From: Photobacterium profundum SS9
Lineage (GTDB): Bacteria; Pseudomonadota; Gammaproteobacteria; Enterobacterales; Vibrionaceae
Assembly: GCF_000196255.1 (NCBI RefSeq)
Contig: NC_006371.1
Location: forward strand, 2,163,595 to 2,227,594
DNA length: 64,000 bases
Direction of reading: 5' to 3'
In this document: piece after piece, positions 55,747-64,000 of the stretch
Layout: each line of letters opens with the position of its first letter
How positions within the stretch are numbered: the stretch's first letter is position 1
Notes under the pieces: model-generated
Database searches by the model: none
What the model saw: the letters and a program-made list of their open reading frames with translations, nothing else
Told to the model about the DNA's origin: nothing
Position numbers and translations under genes: made by a program

Positions 55747-56934
55747 ATGGCATCGCAGATCAAACAACCCAGTCATCTACAAGAGCATACAAAATGGCGC
55801 TTAACAAATAAACGCCTCATCCTTCCTATTGTCTTGCTTGCTCTACTCACGGTGACGAATACCAGAGAGATCACTATTTCTGTTTTATCTGATGCTTTTT
55901 GGCAAGTCGCAACTTATGTTGCAGCTACTCTTGCTATCTACCATGCGATTTCATCACGATTAAGTAATACCAATAAGCTGACTGGGCTACTCAATAAAAG
56001 TACTTATTTCCAGGTTTTATTTTCTGCCTCTATGGGGGCTTTACCTGGGTGCGGGGGGGCGATTGTTGTTATTACGCAATATGTGAAAGGTCGGCTCAGT
56101 TTTGGGTCTGTTGTCGCCGTACTCACTGCAACCATGGGAGATGCCGCTTTTTTATTACTTGCCGCACAACCCAAAACTGGTTTATTGGTTATCAGCGTGG
56201 GATTTGTCGTGGGCTTGCTTTCTGGTTGGACTGTCGATGCCATTCACGGCGAGCATTTCATGCGACCAGCCATTAAAGACGCACCCATCCCATCTTGTAC
56301 TAATAAAAAGGAAGCACATCAACCCCCACTAAAGTTACAAGGTCACTTTTGGAAGTGGATGTTATTACCAGCCTCGGTTATTGCCATTATGGGGTCATTC
56401 CAAATTAACATTGATCATTTTTTTCATCTTGAAAAAGGTACGATCAACATTATTGGTGCAGCTGCGGCCATTGTTTCTATTATTTTATGGGCGATAAGCC
56501 GAGACATTACAGATTATGAATCTGCGGTATCCGAAGATCCCAAAGAGCAAGCCAATACCCTTTTTCAACGAGTCGCCCAAGATACCAATTTTGTAACAAG
56601 CTGGGTAATTTGTGCTTTCTTATTATTTGAATTAACGATGTATTGGACCGGAATCAATTTAGCATCAGCATTTACAGAATGGTCTGCTTACATTCCCCTA
56701 ATGGGTGTTGTTATTGGTTTACTGCCAGGTTGTGGTCCTCAAATATTAGTTACTAGCCTCTATATCAGTGGTGCAGTGCCACTGTCTGCACAGTTGGGCA
56801 ATTCAATCAGCAATGACGGTGATGCTTTGTTTCCAGCGATTGTACTTGCACCTAAAGCAGCCCTGATGGCAACGATATATTCATCGATCCCAGCAGTGAT
56901 TGTTGCTTACGGCTATTACTACCTTTTCGAATAA
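55747..56934 (+). CDS. mneA: Manganese exporter of the MneA type (10-TM heavy-metal exporter family)
   Basis: 395 residues from ATG 55747, with CGGAG 8 nt before it; an earlier TTG is less likely. About ten helices in two repeats, each with a signature loop: 'MGALPGCGGAIVVITQYVKG' (first) and 'IGLLPGCGPQILVTSLYISG' (second). These paired PGCG motifs characterise the ArsP_2/DUF2899 family, of which Vibrio MneA exports Mn2+. 'TMGDAAFLLLAAQP' and 'SNDGDALFPAIVLAPKAA' repeat the GDA element after each. A Fur-like site precedes it, suggesting linkage between iron status and manganese efflux. Confidence 0.8.
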   Translation: MASQIKQPSHLQEHTKWRLTNKRLILPIVLLALLTVTNTREITISVLSDAFWQVATYVAATLAIYHAISSRLSNTNKLTGLLNKSTYFQVLFSASMGALPGCGGAIVVITQYVKGRLSFGSVVAVLTATMGDAAFLLLAAQPKTGLLVISVGFVVGLLSGWTVDAIHGEHFMRPAIKDAPIPSCTNKKEAHQPPLKLQGHFWKWMLLPASVIAIMGSFQINIDHFFHLEKGTINIIGAAAAIVSIILWAISRDITDYESAVSEDPKEQANTLFQRVAQDTNFVTSWVICAFLLFELTMYWTGINLASAFTEWSAYIPLMGVVIGLLPGCGPQILVTSLYISGAVPLSAQLGNSISNDGDALFPAIVLAPKAALMATIYSSIPAVIVAYGYYYLFE

Positions 56935-57436
56935 GAAATCACTAAATATGAATCTTTCACGTATTTTGCACGGCAAGTTAATCAATTAGCCGTCAAGAAA
57001 TACGTATATTCAGGCAATAAAATAGCAAAAATTAAGATATAAATACGACAAACAAATATTAGCCGAGGTGTCAATAGGTGATTTCCCCCCTTCTTTGTTG
57101 GTTCTCTCTCGGTTATAGTTTCTTTCGTAGACAGGGAGCATACTTCACTGCTTTCGGTCTGCAGTATCCAACTTTGGATACATGCCAATAGAGTTTACTT
57201 TTATATATACCCTCATATTTTAGATATGAACTTTATTGGATACCTCTTCTACACGTCGTACAGGATTGTGCTCTTCGGAGTCAAGCTCTTGTCTTTGCCG
57301 GTCTTATGACCGGCTTTTTTTTACTTTTATTTACGATTTTGTTTAATAAACACTCTGCTTCTGGTTGTAACATTTCTGCTATCTATTAGACTAACTCTCA
57401 TTCTCAATTTAATCCTGATACTGCTAGGCTAAACCA
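56935..57436. other. 502-bp gene-free region, possible small RNA
   Basis: Long gap ending in a strong terminator (57297-57322). The terminator is 360 bp past the exporter stop, unusually far for its 3' end, so an independent transcript of 70-200 nt starting within the region is possible. TTTTAGATATGAA near 57213 could be a -10 box. A C-run lies at 57085-57090. No known riboswitch or Vibrio small RNA was recognised. Confidence 0.45.
57297..57322 (+). terminator. Strong intrinsic terminator
   Basis: GCCGGTC-TTAT-GACCGGC perfect seven-pair stem followed by eight T on the plus strand. Confidence 0.9.
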
Positions 57437-58147
57437 GTGAAAGACAACATTGACCCATCCTTGCTCCATATTTTTAATCAACTTCCTGGCTGCTGGGGGT
57501 GTAAAGATGAAGATTCTGTCTTTGTTTACGCTAATTCAGAATACGGGAAAATAATAGGTGTTGAGCATCATTTAGATTGTATTGGTCGCACTGATTATGA
57601 CATGCCAAGCCCAACCATTGAATATGCTCCGTCATTTCAAGAACAGGATTTGCAAGTAATGACATCTGGTCTGCGCATGCGAGTGCTTGATATACACCCT
57701 TATTCCGACGGAAGTTGGCGTGCACACTTATTCACAAAAACACCGTGGAAGAATGAAGAGAATAAAACGGTTGGTACTATTTTTTCAGGTGTAGAACTAA
57801 CAGATACCGCGATTCTAGAAGTCGGACATTGGATTTGCCGAGCCGCAGGTATTAGTAAAAATGATCAGGCTTCATTTAGCTTAGATTTACATAATCAAAA
57901 AGTAGCCATTAATACTCGTGAATCTGAAGTGCTTTTTTTATTACTTTACGGAAAAAAGCCTCAGTACCTTGCAAAGGTACTTAATGTCTCAGTAAAAACA
58001 GTAGAAAACTATGTGCTGCGGTTACGTGAAAAATTTAACGCCAACTCCAAAGCAGAATTAATCGATTTAGCATTAGATTTAGGTTTTGGATCGCATATTC
58101 CAGAAAGCATGTTAAAACGCCAACTATCTGTAATACTTAAAGAATAA
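57437..58147 (+). CDS. PAS-LuxR transcriptional regulator
   Basis: 236 residues from GTG 57437 (no ATG in a suitable place; ribosome site weak). Residues ~10-130 are a PAS-like sensor ('CWGCKDEDSVFVYANSEYGKIIGVEHHLDCIGRTDYDMP', 'NKTVGTIFSGVELTD'). Residues ~165-225 form a LuxR helix-turn-helix ('TRESEVLFLLLYGKKPQYLAKVLNVSVKTVENYVLRLREKFNANSKAELIDLA'). 'CWGCK..' resembles haem- or ligand-binding PAS of Vibrio regulators. Stand-alone gene; target unknown. Confidence 0.85.
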   Translation: MKDNIDPSLLHIFNQLPGCWGCKDEDSVFVYANSEYGKIIGVEHHLDCIGRTDYDMPSPTIEYAPSFQEQDLQVMTSGLRMRVLDIHPYSDGSWRAHLFTKTPWKNEENKTVGTIFSGVELTDTAILEVGHWICRAAGISKNDQASFSLDLHNQKVAINTRESEVLFLLLYGKKPQYLAKVLNVSVKTVENYVLRLREKFNANSKAELIDLALDLGFGSHIPESMLKRQLSVILKE

Positions 58148-58350
58148 TAAAAAACACAGTTCTTTCATATAATCCATGAATCTAAGTTTACGGTAATGAG
58201 GCTATTCCTTTAAATAATCAATTTTCAGATCAAATTTAACTCAGCTTGATAAAGCTAAAATACGCCCCATGAGCCAGCCATACAATATGGCAAAGAAATC
58301 TGAAGCAATACAATTAGTGCATCAGACTATTGATTATCATTGGGAATAAT

Positions 58351-58518
58351 ATGAAACAATTTACAATCACTTACGTAATACATCCACACTTTAATATACC
58401 GTTTAAGTTTAACATTTCAGCGAGTTCTGAAATTGATTCGATCAAAAATGCGGAAGAGACATTAAGAACACGTCACCCTGAAGGGGTTAGTATCGTGACT
58501 TCAAATGAGCAGTATTGA
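58351..58518 (+). CDS. Small protein of unknown function
   Basis: 55 residues from ATG 58351, preceded by GGGAAT. The sequence MKQFTITYVIHPHFNIPFKFNISASSEIDSIKNAEETLRTRHPEGVSIVTSNEQY has a strand-strand-helix-strand pattern like small ferredoxin-like proteins. No family known to me. Moderate codon quality makes it plausible. Confidence 0.5.
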   Translation: MKQFTITYVIHPHFNIPFKFNISASSEIDSIKNAEETLRTRHPEGVSIVTSNEQY

Positions 58519-58611
58519 GTTAACAATATTTTTGATAAGTATGAAACGCAGTATATTCAAATAAAACAAATAGAAGCGTAGTTATTTCGCTACACTTCTA
58601 TTTGATAACAT

Positions 58612-59247
58612 TTAAGGTGCTAGACGATCAATATTCCAATGTGATGATTCATGGGAATATATAAAACGATCGTGCAGACGGTTTTCTCCACCTTGCCAAA
58701 ACTCAATCGAGTTAATTTTCACACGATACCCCCCCCAAAAAGTAGGTACAGGTACTTTACCTTGGGCAAATTTTTGTTTCAGTTCTAAATATTTGCCTTC
58801 TAACGCTTGTCGTGCAGAAATACGATTACTTTGCTTACTTGCCCAAGCCGCTATTTGGCTTTCTTTAGGGCGAGAGGTAAAATATTTCATAACCTCTAAC
58901 GACGACAGTTTTTCAACCTCGCCTGTAATATGAACTTGCCGTTCAATAGCATGCCATGGAAAATGCAGACTTATCTTTGAATTATGGCTTAAATGAAGTG
59001 CTTTACGACTACCCAAGTTGGTATAAAAAATAAAGCCATCACGATCAAAATGTTTCAGTAAAACGATACGTTGAAAAGGTTGACCTGATTCATCGACAGT
59101 AGCAACAGTCATCGCCGTTGGATCAGCAATTTTGGCATCTATCGCCTGCTGCAACCACTTCTTAAATAAAGGTAGTGGTTCATCTGGTAAATCATTACGA
59201 CGTAGCCCACCTCGCGTATACTCACGACGAATATCAGACAAATCCAT
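58612..59247 (-). CDS. pdxH: Pyridoxamine 5'-phosphate oxidase
   Basis: 211 residues, family-standard length. FMN and substrate-binding text: '[41 protein letters not shown]', '[24 protein letters not shown]' and the PdxH ending '[32 protein letters not shown]'. Converts PNP and PMP to pyridoxal phosphate with oxygen. Single gene; GGAGAT before the ATG. Downstream a hairpin-like repeat TAGAAGCG/CACTTCTA may terminate. Confidence 0.96.
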   Translation of the reverse strand: MDLSDIRREYTRGGLRRNDLPDEPLPLFKKWLQQAIDAKIADPTAMTVATVDESGQPFQRIVLLKHFDRDGFIFYTNLGSRKALHLSHNSKISLHFPWHAIERQVHITGEVEKLSSLEVMKYFTSRPKESQIAAWASKQSNRISARQALEGKYLELKQKFAQGKVPVPTFWGGYRVKINSIEFWQGGENRLHDRFIYSHESSHWNIDRLAP

Positions 59248-59685
59248 TGTTATCTCCGTTTATGGCTCAAGCCTATATGCAATGATAGAAATTGTGCGCT
59301 TTGCTAATACGAAAAACAAGTACCAGCCTAACCTTAGCTTCTTTTCTTCAATAATTTATTATCGATATACCCAAGCTACCTCAAGATGCAGGATTCAGAG
59401 TGATCTCAGCGTATTTAATTCAAGGAAAATGTGTGTAGGAATGGCATTCCCTTTCAAGCACATTTGACACAGAAGTAGATACGCTGAATCACTCCCGAAG
59501 GGCGAGTTTTGTTGGGCTCTATACAGTGTTACTTATTTTCAACGTAGAACGACTAGGTCTATAAATAAGCGCCTTGCCTAGAGCACAACAAATTCTCGCT
59601 GAAACGAGCATCATGAGGTAACTTGGGTATATATGCAATGATATGAGATCGCTGCAAGCTACTTCTTGTTTTCAAGGCTAAAAAT
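59248..59685. other. Divergent region with MITE copy 4
   Basis: Mostly occupied by the MITE at 59368-59629, which lies in the shared upstream region of pdxH and the sensor kinase gene. It leaves about 55-120 bp on each side for promoters. Confidence 0.6.
59368..59629 (+). repeat. MITE copy 4 (262 bp)
   Basis: TA-flanked, same orientation as copies 1 and 3. TACCCAAGCTACCTCAAGAT left end; the right end has one base change (ATCATGAGG). Contains internal inverted repeats. Confidence 0.9.
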
Positions 59686-59724
59686 TTGTTAGCGTTTCAT
59701 TCTAAACAAAAGCTAGGTGCTAAC

Positions 59725-61545
59725 GTGCAAAAGAAAAAATACCTCACTTTACTCATCATTATTGGGCTGCTGCTTAGTGGACTAATAGCCAATGTGACTT
59801 ATCAGCAAGCAAAAACACACCTTTCCGATAAAATTATCAATGATGTAAACCAACTTGGTGAAAAATTAGATGCCCAGCTATCGCGTTATAGTCAATTACC
59901 CGAGGTGTTATCTAACGACCCACGATTGTTAGCACCGCTTATTTCAGATAAAACATCAGTTATTCCTATTTCGCAGCAATATCAAACAACTAGCCGTCTA
60001 TTGCAAACATGGTCTAATAATATTAACGCAGATACCATTTACCTCATTAACCAAGGTGGTAATACGATTGCGGCAAGTAACTGGCAAAGTGACAAAAGCT
60101 TTGTTGCTCAAAACTACGGCTACCGACCTTATTTCAAAGAGGCGGTAGCTGGAAATCTTGGCCAATATTTTGCGTTAGGCATCAGTTCGCAAAAACGCGG
60201 GTATTATTTTTCAGCCCCCGTTTATGAACAAGATAAAATTATTGGCGTATTAGTGATCAAAGTCGATTTGTCTTTAATAGAAGATATTTGGCAATACGAT
60301 CAAATTGAGTATGCTATTGCCGATCAGAAAGGCGTCATATTTTATAGCTCTGAAGAGAACTGGTTATATCGTTCACTGACTATTTTAGATGACCAACAGC
60401 GAAAACAAGTCGTTGCTTCGCGCCAGTATGGTGAAACAGAGCTCAATGCACTCAGTGAATACCAAGATTTAACGACCTTTGATCGCCAGGAAATCAGCAG
60501 TATAAAAACACCTGAGAATGGAAAAAAGAACGCCTATCTTATTGCGCATCACAGCATGGATAAAGCAGGTTGGAATATTTATGGATTTAGCCCAATCAGT
60601 ACTGCCTATCTATATGTTATGCAAGCTATCGTCATCTTTACTGCTTTTTATATGCTGCTATGTTTTGCCCTTATGTCTTGGTTACAAACCATACTGACTA
60701 AAAAAGAATTAGCACAACTCAATGATAAATTAGAACAGTTAGTCGTTGAACGAACACATAACTTATTAGAAACCAACCAACAGCTACGCGATACCATTGA
60801 ACAATACGAGCGTAGCCAAGCAGAATTAAGACAAACTCAAAATGAATTAGTACAAGCCGCAAAATTAGCCATGCTCGGCGAGCTTTCTGCCAGTATAAAC
60901 CACGAAATCAATCAGCCATTAGCAGCAATGCGCACCTATGCGGAAAATAGCCGCAAGCTTTTGGTAAAAGAGCGCTATGATTCTGTCGCTAACAACATCG
61001 ATGAGATAATTAAGCTCAATATAATGGTGTCTGAAATCATTGCACGACTTAAAATTTTTGCTCGTAAAACATCAATAGAAACCAATAGTTGTACTGTTGC
61101 TGCTAACTCAATTCGCTCATCGATCAGTTTATTACGCAATAAACTGATCAAAGGCGGGGTGATTTTACGCTTAGGCGAACTGCCAGATAACATACAAGTT
61201 CGCGCTGATGCCGTTCAATTAGAACAGGTGCTTATCAACCTGCTGCATAATGCAATTCAGGCACTAGAACATACGTACTCACCTCAAATCGGCGTACAGT
61301 TAACTGACCAAGGTGACAGTGTTGAAATTCGTGTATGGGATAACGGCCCAGGGCTCAGTGAATCTCAGAAACAACGTATTTTCACCCCTTTCTTTACCAC
61401 AAAAAAAGATGGATTAGGCTTGGGACTCACTATTTCGAAAAGGATCATCGATTCTTTTTCTGGCAGCCTGATCATTCAAGATCATAGTGAAGGTGGTGCA
61501 GAATTTATCATCAACCTGCCTTGCATTACTAAGGAAGTACAATGA
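59725..61545 (+). CDS. dctB: DctB-like sensor histidine kinase
   Basis: 606 residues from GTG 59725 (AGGTG 8 nt before); an upstream TTG at 59686 is possible. Two helices (~6-26 and ~300-325) bracket a periplasmic double-PAS domain with the 'YGYRPYFKEAVAGNLGQYFALGISSQKRGYYFSAPVY' segment typical of dicarboxylate sensors. A coiled coil follows, then the H-box 'SINHEINQPLAAMRTY', 'NLLHNAIQAL' (N), 'VWDNGPGLSE' (G1) and 'GLGLGLTISKRII' (G2). It should autophosphorylate and pass phosphate to the next gene. It overlaps its partner by four bases. No DctPQM transporter is in the window. Confidence 0.9.
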   Translation: MQKKKYLTLLIIIGLLLSGLIANVTYQQAKTHLSDKIINDVNQLGEKLDAQLSRYSQLPEVLSNDPRLLAPLISDKTSVIPISQQYQTTSRLLQTWSNNINADTIYLINQGGNTIAASNWQSDKSFVAQNYGYRPYFKEAVAGNLGQYFALGISSQKRGYYFSAPVYEQDKIIGVLVIKVDLSLIEDIWQYDQIEYAIADQKGVIFYSSEENWLYRSLTILDDQQRKQVVASRQYGETELNALSEYQDLTTFDRQEISSIKTPENGKKNAYLIAHHSMDKAGWNIYGFSPISTAYLYVMQAIVIFTAFYMLLCFALMSWLQTILTKKELAQLNDKLEQLVVERTHNLLETNQQLRDTIEQYERSQAELRQTQNELVQAAKLAMLGELSASINHEINQPLAAMRTYAENSRKLLVKERYDSVANNIDEIIKLNIMVSEIIARLKIFARKTSIETNSCTVAANSIRSSISLLRNKLIKGGVILRLGELPDNIQVRADAVQLEQVLINLLHNAIQALEHTYSPQIGVQLTDQGDSVEIRVWDNGPGLSESQKQRIFTPFFTTKKDGLGLGLTISKRIIDSFSGSLIIQDHSEGGAEFIINLPCITKEVQ

Positions 61546-62894
61546 ACAAACATGTTATTTTCATTGATGATGAGAAGCCAATTCGTGATGCACTAGGGCA
61601 AACATTAGAACTTGAAGATTACGACGTAAGCTTATTTTCAAGTGCAAAACCAGCATTAGATACTATCGATAATCATTATACAGGCGTGATCATATCAGAT
61701 ATCAATATGCCTGGTATCGATGGGTTAACCTTCTTAAAGCGCGCCTTAGCCATAGATCCGGAACTATCTATCATTCTTTTAACCGGACATGGCGATATAA
61801 CCATGGCCGTAGATGCCATGCGGATCGGCGCATATGATTTTCTAGAAAAACCTTTTTCAACGGAAACATTACTCGACGTAGTGAAACGAGCGGGCGATAA
61901 GCGCGAGCTTATTTTAGAAAATAGAGAACTGCGCCGTGAATTAGAGGCGCAAAGTGGTCCTGGCCCCCGGATCCTAGGCAGTAACCCACAAATAAAACAG
62001 CTTCGCCGAATTCTAAGTCATATAAAAGATACCGCTGCCAATGTAATCATTCAGGGTGAAAATGGAACGGGAAAAGAACTTGTAGCCCGCTTCCTACATG
62101 ATCATAGTGCCCGACAAAATAAACCTTTTATCACAATCAACTGTAACGCTATACCGCAAACGATGATCGAAAGTGAATTATTTGGTTTTGAATCCAGCAC
62201 ATTTTCGAGTGGACAAAAAAAACGTTCAGGAAAGCTTGCGCATGCAAATGGAGGTACACTTTTCTTAAATGAAATTGAATCGATGCCTGCGCCTCTTCAA
62301 GAAAAACTGTTACGCGTTTTGGAAAATAGAAATGTTGAACCTTCAGCCATCAATCAAATGATGGATCTTGATATTCGCTTTGTTAGTGCAACTAAGAAAG
62401 ACTTAAAAGTGATGAGTGAACGGGGTGAATTCAATCAAGATCTTTATTATCGCCTAAATGTTGTGAGTGTGAACCTTCCCCCTTTACGCGACAGAAAAGA
62501 TGACCTATTGATCTTATTTCAAAATTTCACACGTACGGCATCAACACGCTATGGTATTGAGCACCCAGTAATTAGCCCAGAACAACAAACTAAACTGCTC
62601 GAATATGACTGGCCGGGAAATGTGCGTGAATTACGAAACCTTGCTGAACGCCTAGTTTTAATGGGAGACACGGTAAGCCTGAGCAATGAGGGGGAGATAA
62701 GTGATGAGCAATTTAATTTAACCCTGAGCGATCGCGTGAACCGGTTTGAATTCACATTACTTTGCGATGCGTTAAAACGCCATAATGGGTGTTTGAAAGA
62801 GGCGCAAGAAGAACTCGGCCTAGCAAGAAAAACGCTATACGACAAAATGAAGAAACACGGTATTGATAAATACGATTTTAAAGTAACGCATTAA
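61542..62894 (+). CDS. dctD: DctD-like response regulator with altered AAA+ motifs
   Basis: 450 residues. The receiver (1-120) has D9/D10, phospho-acceptor D53, T81 and K103 intact. The AAA+ domain (~143-380) has Walker A G172-ENGTG-K178, but the sigma54-contact loop GAFTGA reads STFSSG (219-224). The Walker B text reads FLNEIE with N243 where Asp is normal. The Arg-finger region 'RLNVVSVNLPPLRDRKDD' and sensor II 'WPGNVRELRN' remain. The C-terminal Fis-type helix-turn-helix is 'GCLKEAQEELGLARKTLYDKMKKHGI'. It should bind DNA, yet may not open sigma54 promoters. Overlaps the kinase gene by four bases. Confidence 0.88.
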   Translation: MNKHVIFIDDEKPIRDALGQTLELEDYDVSLFSSAKPALDTIDNHYTGVIISDINMPGIDGLTFLKRALAIDPELSIILLTGHGDITMAVDAMRIGAYDFLEKPFSTETLLDVVKRAGDKRELILENRELRRELEAQSGPGPRILGSNPQIKQLRRILSHIKDTAANVIIQGENGTGKELVARFLHDHSARQNKPFITINCNAIPQTMIESELFGFESSTFSSGQKKRSGKLAHANGGTLFLNEIESMPAPLQEKLLRVLENRNVEPSAINQMMDLDIRFVSATKKDLKVMSERGEFNQDLYYRLNVVSVNLPPLRDRKDDLLILFQNFTRTASTRYGIEHPVISPEQQTKLLEYDWPGNVRELRNLAERLVLMGDTVSLSNEGEISDEQFNLTLSDRVNRFEFTLLCDALKRHNGCLKEAQEELGLARKTLYDKMKKHGIDKYDFKVTH

Positions 62895-63329
62895 ATTATA
62901 CTGGCGTTAGCCGTTACTTCACTCGCAATGGGTAATACTGTTCGCTCGGTAGTATTACCAATATCCTTAATGGTTCATTAAAGCCCTATACCCAAGTTAC
63001 CTCAAGATGCTCGTTTCAGCCCAGAAACTTCAAACAACAACAGCTTATCAGTTCACTCTAGAATCCTAAAATAGCCCCATAATTTACATGTAACTGCCCC
63101 TTCTTACATTTTGTATTCGACTCATATATCGAAAATGACGTCATTAGAAAAAACAGTGTGAATGATTGGAAGTAGATTTGCTAAATTATATTTATCTATC
63201 TCGTACTACCTTCAATTCAATCAGTTAATCTCAATTTTAGCATGAGAAAAACGATTCAATACTAGGGCGTATTGGCGTTTCAAGATTCGGCCAGCTAAAA
63301 ATAATCTTAATCACGATGGTTGAAATAGC
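62895..63329. other. Gene-free region before the LapD-like gene
   Basis: Contains a 32-bp MITE fragment at 62989-63020. The remainder is AT-rich with no clear hairpin or operator. A ribosome site for the next gene is weak (GATGGTTG). Confidence 0.5.
62989..63020 (-). repeat. MITE terminal fragment
   Basis: TACCCAAGTTACCTCAAGAT and 12 further bases match the left end of copy 2, then similarity stops abruptly. A solo end left by deletion. Confidence 0.75.
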
Positions 63330-64000
63330 ATGACTTTATACAAACAACTTACTTTAGGTGCAATCGCTTGTAGCTTTACGGTGTGCTTAATTTTATTTAT
63401 GGCTCTGTGTTTCTCAAATACTACAGTATTAAAGAACCGACAAGAAAACTATATAGAACAAATACTATCGTCAAATATCACAGTATTAACATCAATAATA
63501 AACCGTGATATTCCCCAAAAAGAAAAAACACAACTCGTTGAATCAGTCTTAAATAGCCTCCTAGATCAACCTATGATCAGTAGCGCGAGTTTCCAAGTAA
63601 ATTCAAATTCTTTTGATAAAAATTTAACGAATAACAAACAAAACAACACGAGTGCTAGCGTGCCAGCGTGGTTCAAATTCACCTTTCCGATTAACTCATT
63701 AACGGTATCTAAGCAGCGAATAGACCCTTTTGTAACACTAACGATTGCCACAAACTCGGCATATTCTTACCAGCAACTGTGGTCAAAGACATTACACAGT
63801 GGATTCATAGCATTCGTGCTTTTTTTCGTTAGCCTTTTCTTGACCATACCTTTACTTACTTATAGTTTACGCGCATTAAAAAAAATCACGGCATATTCTG
63901 CTCGACTACAAAGCGGGAAACCTTACCAATCAATCTTATTACCACCGCAGCAAGATTTACGAACAATTGTCAAAATGATGAATCAGATGCACGCCCATCT
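63330..64000 (+). CDS. LapD/MoxY-type membrane protein, partial (c-di-GMP signalling likely)
   Basis: 223 codons visible from ATG 63330. MTLYKQLTLGAIACSFTVCLILFMALCF is the first helix. A periplasmic domain of about 120 residues has the 'VPAWFKF' segment and 'SAYSYQQLWSKTL' just before the second helix (~155-177). The cytoplasmic start looks like a HAMP linker ('RALKKITAYSARLQSGKPYQ'). This is the layout of LapD, an inside-out receptor with degenerate GGDEF-EAL domains that controls adhesin release. The diagnostic GGDEF/EAL region and any LapG neighbour lie outside the window. Confidence 0.75.
   Translation, partial: MTLYKQLTLGAIACSFTVCLILFMALCFSNTTVLKNRQENYIEQILSSNITVLTSIINRDIPQKEKTQLVESVLNSLLDQPMISSASFQVNSNSFDKNLTNNKQNNTSASVPAWFKFTFPINSLTVSKQRIDPFVTLTIATNSAYSYQQLWSKTLHSGFIAFVLFFVSLFLTIPLLTYSLRALKKITAYSARLQSGKPYQSILLPPQQDLRTIVKMMNQMHAH

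Noticed and set aside
56982..57188. 68-codon minus-strand frame
   Set aside because: No ribosome site or family similarity; crosses AT-rich non-coding DNA.
57068..57330. Manganese (yybP-ykoY) riboswitch near the exporter
   Set aside because: It lies after, not before, the exporter gene, and the conserved riboswitch loops were not recognisable.

Overview
The window looks like Vibrionaceae DNA, most probably Photobacterium of the P. profundum kind. This rests on moderate-to-low G+C, Vibrio-type gene families (DUF3283-like, MneA-like, GTG/TTG starts) and a type I-F variant CRISPR locus of the sort first noticed in that genus. No rRNA or tRNA genes were seen. Both edges cut genes: a serine hydrolase on the left and a LapD-like c-di-GMP protein on the right.

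Layout. (1) 1-5.1 kb: secreted serine hydrolase, an outer-membrane barrel with a frameshift in its signal peptide, a short YadA-type trimeric autotransporter, a MarR regulator with a decayed MarR paralogue, and an azoreductase. (2) 5.2-13.8 kb: one large minus-strand alternate chaperone-usher (CS1/alpha-type) fimbrial operon. Its order is major subunit, second subunit, chaperone, usher, tip adhesin, then three small Cys-pair pilin-like proteins. It is broken by two frameshifts, a nonsense codon and an IS4-family insertion with intact 9-bp target repeats. (3) 14-17.1 kb: small membrane protein, DsbA-like lipoprotein, decayed IS66-type element and a MITE. (4) 17.1-24.1 kb: acyltransferase, LpxL-type acyltransferase, a 970-residue HExxH protease/beta-propeller/outer-membrane barrel protein and small unknowns. 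(5) 24.2-34.3 kb: a type I-F2 (I-Fv) CRISPR-Cas locus with 27 repeats followed by cas6f, cas5fv, cas7fv, cas2-3 and cas1. An intact IS66-family element sits just upstream of cas1. (6) 35-41.7 kb: proline utilisation: putP, a detached PutA C-terminal domain, putA and an AraC regulator. (7) 42.3-52.1 kb: AEC transporter preceded by four 16-bp direct repeats, then a LacI-controlled beta-glucoside/chitobiose PTS operon (IIB, IIC, 6-phospho-beta-glucosidase, IIA, LamB-type porin, LacI) and a divergent orphan IIC. (8) 52.2-64 kb: MATE pump, FMN reductase, shortened VOC protein, LysR regulator, MneA-like exporter, PAS-LuxR regulator, PdxH, a DctB/DctD pair and the LapD-like protein.

Two families of small mobile repeats are scattered through the window. 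One is a ~261-bp MITE with TA target duplications (four full copies, one fragment, one possible old remnant). The other is a ~160-bp element (two full copies and one copy cut by the IS66 remnant). Together with two intact IS insertions and several broken genes, they show a plastic accessory region.

The most interesting points are the minimal Cascade without a large subunit and its possible promoter separation by IS66, the multiply damaged fimbrial operon that can be reconstructed base by base, the split PutA, the DctD-like regulator lacking a normal GAFTGA loop and Walker B aspartate, and the iteron-like repeats ahead of the AEC gene. Several lesions are single-base changes in short runs, so sequencing error cannot be excluded for each one.
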